From the IMG/VR virus record IMGVR_UViG_3300034520_000242, positions 1 through 23,142 of that record: 23,142 nt of DNA. One strand, written 5' to 3'. The stretch's first letter is position 1. Each line of letters begins with the position of its first letter. The notes below the pieces were generated by a model. That model was not told the origin of the DNA, did not search any database, and saw nothing but the letters and a program-made list of their open reading frames with translations. Source of the DNA: a virus. The position numbers and the translations under genes were made by a program. Below are positions 15,308 to 22,357 of this stretch, one piece after another.

Positions 15308-16099
15308 ATGAACAAAATAACTTTATTCAACTATGAAGGCAACACAGTAAGAACAGTAATGAAGGATGGAAATCCTTGGTGGGTTCTAAAAGATGTATGT
15401 TCGGTACTAGACATTGGAAACAGTCGTGATGTTATGGCTCGTTTGGACAGTGATGAAAAGGGAGTCGATATTATCGACACCCCTGGAGGAAAACAGGAAG
15501 TATCTATTATCAATGAAAGTGGTCTTTATAGCGTGATATTGGTTTCACGTAAGCCAGAAGCTAAAAAGTTTAAGCGCTGGGTAACCCATGAGGTGCTTCC
15601 TTCAATCAGAAGGCATGGCCTTTATGCTACAGATGAGTTACTTGCTAATCCAGACTTTTTGATTCAGGCACTACAGGAACTTAAAGCGGAAAGAGCTAAA
15701 AATGCTGAGTTAACTACTACCATTAGCATTCAAGAACAGCAAATTGCAGAAATGAAACCTAAAGCAAGTTATTACGATGTGGTACTTAACTGTAAGGATG
15801 CGGTGTCTATCACAACAATAGCCAAGGACTATGGAAAGTCAGGGCGCTGGTTTAATGAGTATCTGCATAATTTAGGTGTTCAATTCCGTCAAGGGAAGAT
15901 TTGGCTTCTATATCAAAAGTACGCTCAACATGGATATACGACGACAAAAACCCATACTTACCTTGGAAATGATGGGACGATGCATTCAAAGGTTCATACT
16001 TACTGGACTCAGAAAGGACGCTTGTTCATTTATGAGCTTCTTAAGGATCATGGTATTTTACCATTGATTGAACAAGAGTCCGAATTCGAGGAGATGTAA
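15308..16099 (+). CDS. Phage antirepressor, Bro-N plus KilA-C domains
   Basis: 263 residues from the ATG at 15308, which has GGAGG six bases upstream; a longer in-frame reading from 15251 would start inside the repeat element and is rejected. Residues 1-110 form a Bro-N domain (MNKITLFNYEG, then NPWWVLKDVCSVLDIGN, and KKFKRWVTHEVLPSIRRHG). A coiled coil (about 115-150) links it to a C-terminal KilA-C/antirepressor domain (about 150-255: DAVSITTIAKDYG, GRWFNEYLHNLGVQFRQGKIWLLY). In related phages such proteins inactivate a repressor or bind DNA to favour lytic growth. The gene follows the polymerase terminator and lies three bases before the next gene. The target repressor is not in the window. 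Confidence 0.9.
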   Translation: MNKITLFNYEGNTVRTVMKDGNPWWVLKDVCSVLDIGNSRDVMARLDSDEKGVDIIDTPGGKQEVSIINESGLYSVILVSRKPEAKKFKRWVTHEVLPSIRRHGLYATDELLANPDFLIQALQELKAERAKNAELTTTISIQEQQIAEMKPKASYYDVVLNCKDAVSITTIAKDYGKSGRWFNEYLHNLGVQFRQGKIWLLYQKYAQHGYTTTKTHTYLGNDGTMHSKVHTYWTQKGRLFIYELLKDHGILPLIEQESEFEEM

Positions 16100-16102
16100 C
16101 TT

Positions 16103-16522
16103 ATGGATAGATATAACGCTGAAGGCTATCCAGATCCAACTGCAGCAGAAGCCTTGGAAAATATCATGCGTGAAGAAAAAGCAAAAAACTATAAACCTTG
16201 CGTTTTTATTTGTTCTCCTTTTGCTGGAGACATAGAAAAAAATCTGAATAAAGCTAGAGAATACCTGAAGTTTGCAGTGAAGCAAGGAACCATTCCTTTT
16301 GCTCCTCATCTGCTATACCCTCAAGTGCTAGATGATGGCGATCCTGAACAAAGAAAACTAGGACTATACTTTGGCATGGTATGGCTTAGAAAGTGTGATG
16401 AGCTGTGGGTATTTGGTCGCTATATCTCAAAAGGGATGCAAGCAGAGATAAATAAAGCATCGAAGCATCGTATACCTATCCGGTATTTTTCTGAAAACTG
16501 CGAGGAGGTGCAGAAGCTATGA
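16103..16522 (+). CDS. DUF4406/DUF7768-like protein with nucleoside deoxyribosyltransferase-type fold
   Basis: 139 residues. The ATG has GAGGAG nine bases upstream. The core reads VFICSPFAG (33-41), then NLNKAREYLKFAVKQGTIPFAPHLLYPQVLDD (46-77), then CDELWVFG (about 99-106) and a final GMQAEINKASKHRIPIRYF. The ICSPFAG start, the PxAPHLLYPQ segment and the DELWVFG strand are the pattern of the nucleoside 2-deoxyribosyltransferase superfamily and of DUF4406-type phage proteins. Activity on a nucleotide or NAD-like substrate is possible but unproven; the usual catalytic glutamate may be the E in GMQAEI. It overlaps vapE by four bases (ATGA), so it belongs to the replication block. Confidence 0.75.
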   Translation: MDRYNAEGYPDPTAAEALENIMREEKAKNYKPCVFICSPFAGDIEKNLNKAREYLKFAVKQGTIPFAPHLLYPQVLDDGDPEQRKLGLYFGMVWLRKCDELWVFGRYISKGMQAEINKASKHRIPIRYFSENCEEVQKL

Positions 16523-18864
16523 AGATAGCGGTTGGTAACAGCCGAATGGATAAAAAGTGGAAGAACAAAGATATCACATGGGAGGACTTTATCTCACGAG
16601 TTAAATCTACCATACGAACAACAGAAACTGTATCTGAGTTCCGAAAAATGAGTCGCGCTCAACAGGACTCAATAAAAGACGTCGGTGGATTTGTGGGAGG
16701 AGCCCTTCGTGAAGGAAAACGCAGAAATGGTTATGTCCTCTCCCGTTCCCTTCTGACTTTAGATATGGATTATGCCAAACCAGAGGTTTGGGAGCAAATT
16801 GAAGCGTTACATGATTTCAAATGCTGCATCTATTCTACCCATAAACATACACCAGATGCACCAAGATTAAGACTTATTATTCCACTTAAAAGAGAAGTAA
16901 CAGAGGATGAATACCCAGCCCTTGGTCGGATGGTGGCAAAGGAGATTGGGATTGATTTATTCGATGACACCACTTATGAACCTTCAAGACTAATGTATTG
17001 GCCTTCTACACCGTCAGATGGTGAATTTGTGTTTAAAGAGAAAGACGGTGAACTATTAGACCCGGATGTTTATCTTTCAAAATATGTAGACTGGCGGGAT
17101 ACTTCCATGTGGCCTGTATCCACAAGACAATCAGAGGTTGTACAAAGGAAAATCACAAAGCAAGCAGATCCTTTAAGTAAAGAGGGTGTTGTCGGGGCAT
17201 TTTGCAGAGCTTATACCATTGAAGAAGCTATCAGCACATTTTTGGCGGATGTATATGAGCCAAGTGCTATGAATGGCAGGTTTGATTATATTCCAGCAGA
17301 TTCTTCAGCGGGCTTGGTGATCTATGACGGTAAATTTGCTTATAGCCATCATGCCACCGATCCGGCTTGCGGAATGCTGCTAAACGCTTTTGATTTGGTA
17401 CGAGTGCATAAGTTTCGCGACTTAGATGAAAAGGCTGCAGAAAATACAGCGTCAAGTAAACTGCCTTCGTTTAAAGCCATGACAGATTTGGCTTTGGAGG
17501 ATGAACGGGTAAAAGAGCAGTTTGCTGAAGAAAGAAAGGCTCAGGCTGAAAAAGAGTTTATTGATGAAGATTGGGAAAAGCAGCTGGAACTTGACAAGAC
17601 AGGATCAGTAAAAAATACCCTTAGAAACTTGATTTTAATACTCGAAAATGATCCAAACCTGAAAAGCATTGTATTTAATCAGCTATCAGACAGCCTTGAA
17701 ATTAAAGGTGATGTTCCTTGGCCGCATCCATCAAAGTTCTGGAGAGATGCAGACGATGCTCAGTTGATTAGTTACATCGACACCCATTACGGAACCTTCT
17801 CTGCAAGAAACTATGATGTGGCGGTAGCAAAGGTAGCTGACGACCGATCTTATCATCCAATTCGGGAGTTTATTGAAGCACTCCCTGAATGGGATAAGGT
17901 ACCGCGAGTAGATACCCTGCTCATCGATTATCTAGGTGCATCAGATAACCCTTATGTTCGGGCTGTGACAAGAAAAACTTTATGTGCGGCTATCTCTCGT
18001 GTACTGACTCCTGGCATCAAGTTTGATTCCATGTTGGTTTTAAATGGGCCACAGGGAGTTGGAAAAAGCACTCTCATTGCCAAGTTAGGTGGAGACTGGT
18101 TTTCAGATAGCTTGAACTTATCGGATACCAAGGACAAGACTGCGGCGGAAAAGCTTCAGGGTTACTGGATTTTAGAAATTGGTGAATTGGCCGGACTTAA
18201 AAAAGCTGCAGTCGAAACGCTTCGAAGTTTCTTGTCTCGCCAAAATGACATTTATAGAGCTAGTTTTGGCAGAAGAGCTACTCCCCACTTAAGACAATGT
18301 ATCTTTTTTGGTACCACCAATGCTGAGAAAGGCTATTTGAGGGATACCACAGGAAACCGTCGCTTCTGGCCGGTAAAGACTCCGGGAAATGGTACAAAAA
18401 AGTCTTGGCAGCTAAAGCAGGATGAAATTCTGCAGATATGGGCTGAGGCTCTTACCTATGTGAAAGCTGGAGAGAAATTGTACCTTGATGCCAGTCTTGA
18501 GAAGCTTGCAAAAGAAGAACAGCGGGAAGCTATGGAATCGGATGAGCGTGAAGGTTTGGTACGAGAGTACCTTGATATGCTTTTGCCTGAGGATTGGGAC
18601 AATATGGATTTATATGAACGCCGAGCCTATATCAACGGGACTGAGTTTGGTGAAAGTCAAAGGGTAGGTGTTTGGAAACGAAAATCGGTTTCTAATATGG
18701 AAATCTGGTGTGAGTGCTTTGGGAAGGATCGAGCCAATCTTCGACGAGTGGATGGCAATGAGATATCTGCAATTATGGCAAGTATCGGAGGCTGGACGGG
18801 ACTAGTGAGAAAAGAACGTATCCCGCTTTATGGACCACAATGGGTTTATGTTCCCAAAGCATAA
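16519..18864 (+). CDS. Primase-helicase: AEP/PrimPol-like N-terminus fused to VapE-type helicase
   Basis: 781 residues, about twice the length of a VapE domain alone. The N-terminal part (about 75-190) fits an archaeo-eukaryotic-type primase: LDMD at 81-84 (acidic pair D82, D84), STH at 106-108, and PSRLMYWPS (155-163). A linker with a small globular segment follows (about 215-300), then a charged helical stretch (320-360). The VapE ATPase (about 440-640) has Walker A GPQGVGKST (510-518), a Walker B-like WILEIGE (550-556), a sensor FFGTTN (596-601), and GNRRFWPV (612-619) with an arginine finger candidate. It most likely primes and unwinds the phage origin. AGGAGG lies ten bases before the ATG. 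The adjacent non-coding repeats support an origin-linked role. Confidence 0.88.
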   Translation: MKIAVGNSRMDKKWKNKDITWEDFISRVKSTIRTTETVSEFRKMSRAQQDSIKDVGGFVGGALREGKRRNGYVLSRSLLTLDMDYAKPEVWEQIEALHDFKCCIYSTHKHTPDAPRLRLIIPLKREVTEDEYPALGRMVAKEIGIDLFDDTTYEPSRLMYWPSTPSDGEFVFKEKDGELLDPDVYLSKYVDWRDTSMWPVSTRQSEVVQRKITKQADPLSKEGVVGAFCRAYTIEEAISTFLADVYEPSAMNGRFDYIPADSSAGLVIYDGKFAYSHHATDPACGMLLNAFDLVRVHKFRDLDEKAAENTASSKLPSFKAMTDLALEDERVKEQFAEERKAQAEKEFIDEDWEKQLELDKTGSVKNTLRNLILILENDPNLKSIVFNQLSDSLEIKGDVPWPHPSKFWRDADDAQLISYIDTHYGTFSARNYDVAVAKVADDRSYHPIREFIEALPEWDKVPRVDTLLIDYLGASDNPYVRAVTRKTLCAAISRVLTPGIKFDSMLVLNGPQGVGKSTLIAKLGGDWFSDSLNLSDTKDKTAAEKLQGYWILEIGELAGLKKAAVETLRSFLSRQNDIYRASFGRRATPHLRQCIFFGTTNAEKGYLRDTTGNRRFWPVKTPGNGTKKSWQLKQDEILQIWAEALTYVKAGEKLYLDASLEKLAKEEQREAMESDEREGLVREYLDMLLPEDWDNMDLYERRAYINGTEFGESQRVGVWKRKSVSNMEIWCECFGKDRANLRRVDGNEISAIMASIGGWTGLVRKERIPLYGPQWVYVPKA

Positions 18865-18869
18865 TTTAG

Positions 18870-19016
18870 TTTGGAACGTATGGAACAATTTTTCTTCAGG
18901 AACAGATTTCACCTGTTCCGGTGAAACAAAAACGGTCTTTTGGTACACCTCATTGGAACAGGCGGCAGCCCCTTGTAAAGTAGGCTACTTTATAACTTCT
19001 GTTCCATTGTTCCAAA
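18870..19016. repeat. GGAACA repeat cluster with inverted outer pairs
   Basis: GGAAC at 18873, 18882, 18899 and 18955 on the plus strand; GTTCC at 18915, 19001 and 19009, i.e. GGAAC on the minus strand. The outer pairs are each spaced eight to nine bases, start to start. By chance well under one such five-base motif would be expected in this length. Confidence 0.85.
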
Positions 19017-19073
19017 AATAATTATTAAAAGTAATCCTAAAGACAAAAAGAGGAAATTACCTGCAGACGCATA

Positions 19074-19087
19074 TATACGCGCGTATA
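19074..19087. promoter_or_regulatory. Perfect 14-bp palindrome TATACGCGCGTATA
   Basis: A perfect self-complementary sequence 34 bases upstream of the VRR-NUC start codon, in an otherwise AT-rich stretch. It could be a dimeric regulator site or part of the origin region. No matching second copy was seen. Confidence 0.6.
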
Positions 19088-19121
19088 GAGATTTTTTGGA
19101 TTTAGGGAACATGGAGGAACT

Positions 19122-19403
19122 ATGAGAGAAAAATGGATTGAACAACAACTGGTAAAAGCAGTGAAAGATATAGGCGGTATTGCGCTGAAGATTGTATCAT
19201 CAGGTTTAGATGGAATGCCAGACAGATTGATTCTTTTGCCGGGTAGGAAACTAGCTTTTGTGGAGGTGAAAGCTCCAGGTAAAGCCTTAAGGCCACTTCA
19301 AGAAAAGAGAAAAAGACAGTTAGAATCACTTGGTTTTTTGGTATTCTGCCTGGATCACATAGAACAGATTGGAGGGATACTTCGTGAAATACAAGCCTCA
19401 TGA
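19122..19403 (+). CDS. VRR-NUC domain nuclease (phage Holliday-junction/flap-type endonuclease)
   Basis: 93 residues, the normal size of a stand-alone phage VRR-NUC. PD-(D/E)XK residues are visible: E7, D34 in GMPDR (31-35), E48 and K50 in VEVK, and Q60 in RPLQEKRKRQ. The family includes FAN1-type and phage structure-specific nucleases that act on branched DNA. The GGAGG site is four bases before the ATG, a little close but acceptable. Its end overlaps the helicase gene by 20 bases, and this VRR-NUC/SNF2 pair is a recurring phage combination, so the two probably act together on replication or recombination intermediates. Confidence 0.9.
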   Translation: MREKWIEQQLVKAVKDIGGIALKIVSSGLDGMPDRLILLPGRKLAFVEVKAPGKALRPLQEKRKRQLESLGFLVFCLDHIEQIGGILREIQAS

Positions 19404-20733
19404 ATATCAGGTTTATGCCACTGAGTATATTCTCACCCATCCCATAGCAGCAGTGCTGTTAGATATGGGATTAGGCAAGAGCGTTATTACCTTATCTGCT
19501 ATCTTTGATCTAACACTGGATAGTTTTCTTGTTCGTAAGGTTCTGGTCATTGCACCCTTTCGAGTTGCCAGAGATACATGGCCTGCAGAGATTGAAAAGT
19601 GGGATCATCTAAAAGGCCTTAACTACACCGTAGCAGTTGGTACTGTGGCTCAGAGAAAACGAGCGCTAATGAAAAGAGCTCAGGTATACATCATCAATCG
19701 AGAAAATATCGAATGGTTAATTTCAAGAAGTGGAATCTCCTTTGATTTTGACATGGTGGTAATTGATGAGCTGTCATCCTTCAAATCCCATCAAGCAAAA
19801 CGATTTAAAAGTCTGCTTAAAGTCAGGCCAAAGGTAAAAAGGATCGTAGGGCTCACTGGAACACCATCCTCCAATGGATTGATGGATTTGTGGGCAGAGT
19901 ATCGACTCTTGGATATGGGTCAAAGGCTTGGGCGCTTTATTGGCAGATATCGAGAGGACTACTTTGTACCGGATAAACGTAATCAACAAGTAATCTTCTC
20001 CTACAAACCAAAACCAGGAGCGGAAGAAGCAATTTATAGGCTCATATCTGACATCACTATTAGCATGAAAGGTTCTGATTACCTTAAGCTGCCGGAGTTG
20101 GTTATAAACGAAGTGCCAGTGAAGCTTTCTGAAAAAGAAATGAAAACCCTCGATACCATGAAGCGGGATTTCATTACAACGGTGAAAGGTGAGGAAATTA
20201 CTGCTGCCAATGCAGCGGCTCTTTCAGGAAAGCTCCTGCAGATGGCAAACGGAGCAGTCTATGATGATCAAGGTGTCGTTATTCATATACATGACCGTAA
20301 GCTGGATGCACTGGAAGACTTAATCGAAGCCGCTAATGGCAAGCCTGTTCTGATTGCTTATTGGTTTAAGCATGATTTATCTCGAATACAAAAGCGCTTT
20401 GAGGTCGAAGTATTGTCCACTAGGGATTCTATTAAGAGATGGAACGATGGAAAGATTCCCATTGCAGTCATCCATCCCGCATCCGCAGGACATGGCCTCA
20501 ACTTGCAAGCCGGAGGATCAACACTTGTATGGTTTGGCCTGACTTGGAGCTTGGAGCTTTACCAGCAAACCAATGCCCGTCTTTGGCGTCAAGGACAAAA
20601 TGAAACGGTAGTGATCCATCACTTGATTGCCAAAGGCACCATTGATGAACGTGTAATGAAAGCCCTAAATGATAAAAACAATACCCAAGCCGCACTGATA
20701 GATGCGGTAAAAGCAACGCTAAAGGAGGTCTGA
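19384..20733 (+). CDS. SNF2-like DEAD/DEAH-box helicase or DNA translocase
   Basis: 449 residues from the GTG at 19384, which has GGAGGG seven bases upstream; a TTG five codons earlier would lie over this site. SF2/SNF2 motifs in order: Walker A DMGLGKS (27-33), a DEXX box VIDELS (126-131), TGTP (158-161), then in the C-terminal lobe GHGLNLQAGG (369-378) and the motif VI region QQTNARLWRQGQ (394-405). SNF2-type enzymes translocate on double-stranded DNA. In phages this compact form is found next to VRR-NUC and is thought to process forks or recombination intermediates. All motor motifs are intact. The next gene begins four bases after its stop. Confidence 0.92.
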   Translation: MKYKPHEYQVYATEYILTHPIAAVLLDMGLGKSVITLSAIFDLTLDSFLVRKVLVIAPFRVARDTWPAEIEKWDHLKGLNYTVAVGTVAQRKRALMKRAQVYIINRENIEWLISRSGISFDFDMVVIDELSSFKSHQAKRFKSLLKVRPKVKRIVGLTGTPSSNGLMDLWAEYRLLDMGQRLGRFIGRYREDYFVPDKRNQQVIFSYKPKPGAEEAIYRLISDITISMKGSDYLKLPELVINEVPVKLSEKEMKTLDTMKRDFITTVKGEEITAANAAALSGKLLQMANGAVYDDQGVVIHIHDRKLDALEDLIEAANGKPVLIAYWFKHDLSRIQKRFEVEVLSTRDSIKRWNDGKIPIAVIHPASAGHGLNLQAGGSTLVWFGLTWSLELYQQTNARLWRQGQNETVVIHHLIAKGTIDERVMKALNDKNNTQAALIDAVKATLKEV

Positions 20734-20737
20734 TACA

Positions 20738-21196
20738 ATGAACATTGTCTGGCAATATTTAGATAAAAGGGCAGCGGCAATCAATGCCTTAAAAGATTAC
20801 AGCAGCATGAAGTACATCATAGAACATACCGATGAGGACATTGCCACCCTCAACGAAGAAATGAGTTCTCCTGTTTCTCCAGTTCTAAATGGCATGCCAT
20901 CAACGCATGATCCAAAAGCTGGAGAGAAAAGGCTCATTGCCTGCATTAATGAAATTGATGTATTAAAAGAACGCTATCGCCAAGCACTGGAATACATGGA
21001 CTGGTTTCAACCGGCGTGGGATGCCTTAACGGAGGATGAGCAGTATGTGTTAAAGGAGTTCTATTTGGACGATGAACAAAAGCAGATTGATGCAGTGTAC
21101 AACATCTGTGAACGTTTTAACATTGAACGCTCTTCAGCTTACAACAAGAAGAATCGCGCGCTTCAGCATTTAGCACTACTACTCTACGGAAAGTAA
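20738..21196 (+). CDS. Phage late transcription regulator candidate (DUF1492/ArpU/RinA-like, sigma region 4-like HTH)
   Basis: 152 residues; the ATG has AAGGAGG nine bases upstream. The N-terminal part (about 1-45) is helical, with a variable linker to about 65. Residues 65-150 read as a helix bundle ending in an HTH: ALTEDEQYVLKEFYLDD (96-112), then YNICERFNIERSSAYNKKNRALQHLALLL (121-149), the same logic as sigma region 4 or RinA-type activators. Proteins of this type sit just before the packaging genes of Firmicutes phages and switch on late transcription. The terminator at 21263-21293 follows it, and the HNH gene opens the late block, which fits. The domain assignment is by eye and the exact family is uncertain. 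Confidence 0.7.
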   Translation: MNIVWQYLDKRAAAINALKDYSSMKYIIEHTDEDIATLNEEMSSPVSPVLNGMPSTHDPKAGEKRLIACINEIDVLKERYRQALEYMDWFQPAWDALTEDEQYVLKEFYLDDEQKQIDAVYNICERFNIERSSAYNKKNRALQHLALLLYGK

Positions 21197-21262
21197 TGAG
21201 TAATATCGTGGACGATTTTACTCACAATCGGTTATACAATGGTATTGTGAAAAACTGTAGAG

Positions 21263-21293
21263 AGCCTTCGTGGAAAAAACACGAGGGCTTTTT
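21263..21293 (+). terminator. Intrinsic terminator between the late regulator and HNH genes
   Basis: AGCCTTCGTG (21263-21272) pairs with CACGAGGGCT (21280-21289) with one G-T wobble around GAAAAAA, followed by a five-T run. It separates the replication block from the packaging block, so a late promoter or read-through control is expected around here. Confidence 0.8.
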
Positions 21294-21316
21294 CTATGCC
21301 CAAATGGAGGTGCAAA

Positions 21317-21676
21317 ATGCCAAGGAAACCTAAACGACCATGTTCTTCTCCCGGTTGTCCTGAGCTGACTGATGGACGCTTTTGTCCTGATCATGCCAAA
21401 AAGGAAGCTTCACGATATGAAAAATATCAGCGAGATCCTGAAACGAGGAAGCGTTACGGGCGTGCGTGGAAAAGAATACGTGACCGTTACATTACAGCTC
21501 ATCCATTATGTGAAGAGTGCAAAAGAGAGGGAAAGCTGACACCAGCAGCTGAAGTCCATCACATCCTTCCTTTGTCTCGAGGAGGAACACACGATGAAAG
21601 CAACTTGATGGCTCTTTGTACTCCTTGTCACTCAGCCATCACAGCAAGAGATGGAGACCGTTGGCCATCCCGGTAG
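21317..21676 (+). CDS. Phage HNH endonuclease (packaging-associated)
   Basis: 119 residues from the ATG at 21317, with GGAGG six bases upstream; an in-frame ATG seven codons earlier is inside the terminator T-run region and lacks a site. An N-terminal zinc-binding group (C9, C14, C23, H26) is followed by an HNH nuclease: C65-x2-C68, H81-H82 (VHHILPLSRGG), N96, and C101-x2-C104-H105. In HK97-like phages an HNH protein beside the terminase genes is needed for cleavage at cos ends. Its position directly before the presumed cos region and the terminase small subunit gene fits that role. All metal ligands and the catalytic histidine are present. Confidence 0.9.
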   Translation: MPRKPKRPCSSPGCPELTDGRFCPDHAKKEASRYEKYQRDPETRKRYGRAWKRIRDRYITAHPLCEECKREGKLTPAAEVHHILPLSRGGTHDESNLMALCTPCHSAITARDGDRWPSR

Positions 21677-21788
21677 GGGGAGTCGAATCTCTACAGCTTT
21701 TTAAGCGGACAACGGGCGTGGGGCTTCGTGCAAAAAGTCGCAGTTTCAAACGGGGTAATACCCCCTTAATAAGAAATGAGGTGAGTTA
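21677..21788 (+). other. Candidate cos / packaging initiation region
   Basis: 112 non-coding bases between the HNH and terminase small subunit genes. It is GC-richer than its surroundings, with GGGGAGTCGAATCTCTACAG at the left, GGGCGTGGGGCTTCGTGC in the middle, and a GGGGT-AAT-ACCCC hairpin at 21752-21764. From memory, similar sequence occurs at the same place in many Firmicutes phages with HNH and P27 terminase genes, which points to a cohesive-end site. The nick positions cannot be set from this sequence alone. Confidence 0.45.
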
Positions 21789-22340
21789 ATGGCCAAAGAT
21801 GGTACAAATCGAGGTGGTGCCCGTATTGGATCTGGTCAGAAAAAGAAAGCACTTATAGATAAAATTGCTGAGGGAAATCCCGGAAAAAGAAAACTGGAAG
21901 TTATTGAATTTAAAAATACCGCAGAACTTCAAGGGCAGGAGATGCCACAGCCAAGGGCTATGCTTTCAGCAGTACAAAAGGATGGTAAAACCTTAGTAGC
22001 TAGCGAAATTTATGAGCTTACGTGGAAATGGCTTGAGGAGCGAGGGTGTGCACATCTAGTTCTACCACAGCTATTAGAAAGATATGCCATGAGTGCTGCT
22101 AGGTGGATACAGTGTGAGGAAGCAATAAGTGAGTTTGGTTTTCTTGCTAAGCATCCAACTACTGGCAACGCTATCCAAAGTCCATACGTTTCCATGAGCC
22201 ATAATTTTATGAGTCAAACCAACAGACTCTGGATGGAAATATATCAGATTGTTCGTGAAAACTGTGCGACAGAGTATTCCGGTACAAATCCACAGGATGA
22301 TGTGATGGAACGACTGTTGACTGCCCGTAGAGGCAAATAA
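21789..22340 (+). CDS. terS: Phage terminase small subunit, P27 family
   Basis: 183 residues. The ATG has GAGGTGAG a few bases upstream. The opening MAKDGTNRGGARIGSGQKKK and the early basic segment (14-35, including EGNPGKRKLEV) are typical of P27-type small subunits, whose N-terminus binds DNA. The central helical part (about 70-140: LTWKWLEERGCAHLVLPQLLERYAMSAARWIQCEEAI) and the C-terminal (146-183) helices are used in oligomer formation. The protein recognises the packaging site, here probably the region just upstream, and recruits the large subunit. In most relatives the large subunit gene follows directly, but here a SAM synthetase gene is interposed. The call is firm. Confidence 0.92.
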   Translation: MAKDGTNRGGARIGSGQKKKALIDKIAEGNPGKRKLEVIEFKNTAELQGQEMPQPRAMLSAVQKDGKTLVASEIYELTWKWLEERGCAHLVLPQLLERYAMSAARWIQCEEAISEFGFLAKHPTTGNAIQSPYVSMSHNFMSQTNRLWMEIYQIVRENCATEYSGTNPQDDVMERLLTARRGK

Positions 22341-22357
22341 AGATAAGGAGATGTGAA

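Larger units (their letters stand above)
18865..19121. other. 257-bp non-coding region with GGAAC-type repeat cluster; candidate phage origin or control region
   Basis: No credible gene. Seven GGAAC/GTTCC motifs lie between 18873 and 19013. An outer pair faces each other: TTTGGAACGTATGGAACA at 18870-18887 and, on the minus strand, TTTGGAACAATGGAACA at 19000-19016. Inside are an inverted repeat GGAACAG/CTGTTCC (18899-18905, 18914-18920 region, 18913-18919) and a single GGAACA at 18955. Further right come an AT-rich stretch and a TATACGCGCGTATA palindrome. The position immediately after the primase-helicase gene is typical for a phage origin, but this is inference. Confidence 0.6.

Noticed and set aside
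18830-19021. 63-codon open frame spanning the end of vapE and the GGAAC repeat region
   Set aside because: No ribosome site at its start, it overlaps vapE, and its composition follows the repeats; treated as non-coding.
19120-19440. 106-codon minus-strand frame opposite VRR-NUC and the helicase start
   Set aside because: Fully antisense to two genes with catalytic motifs; no family signal.
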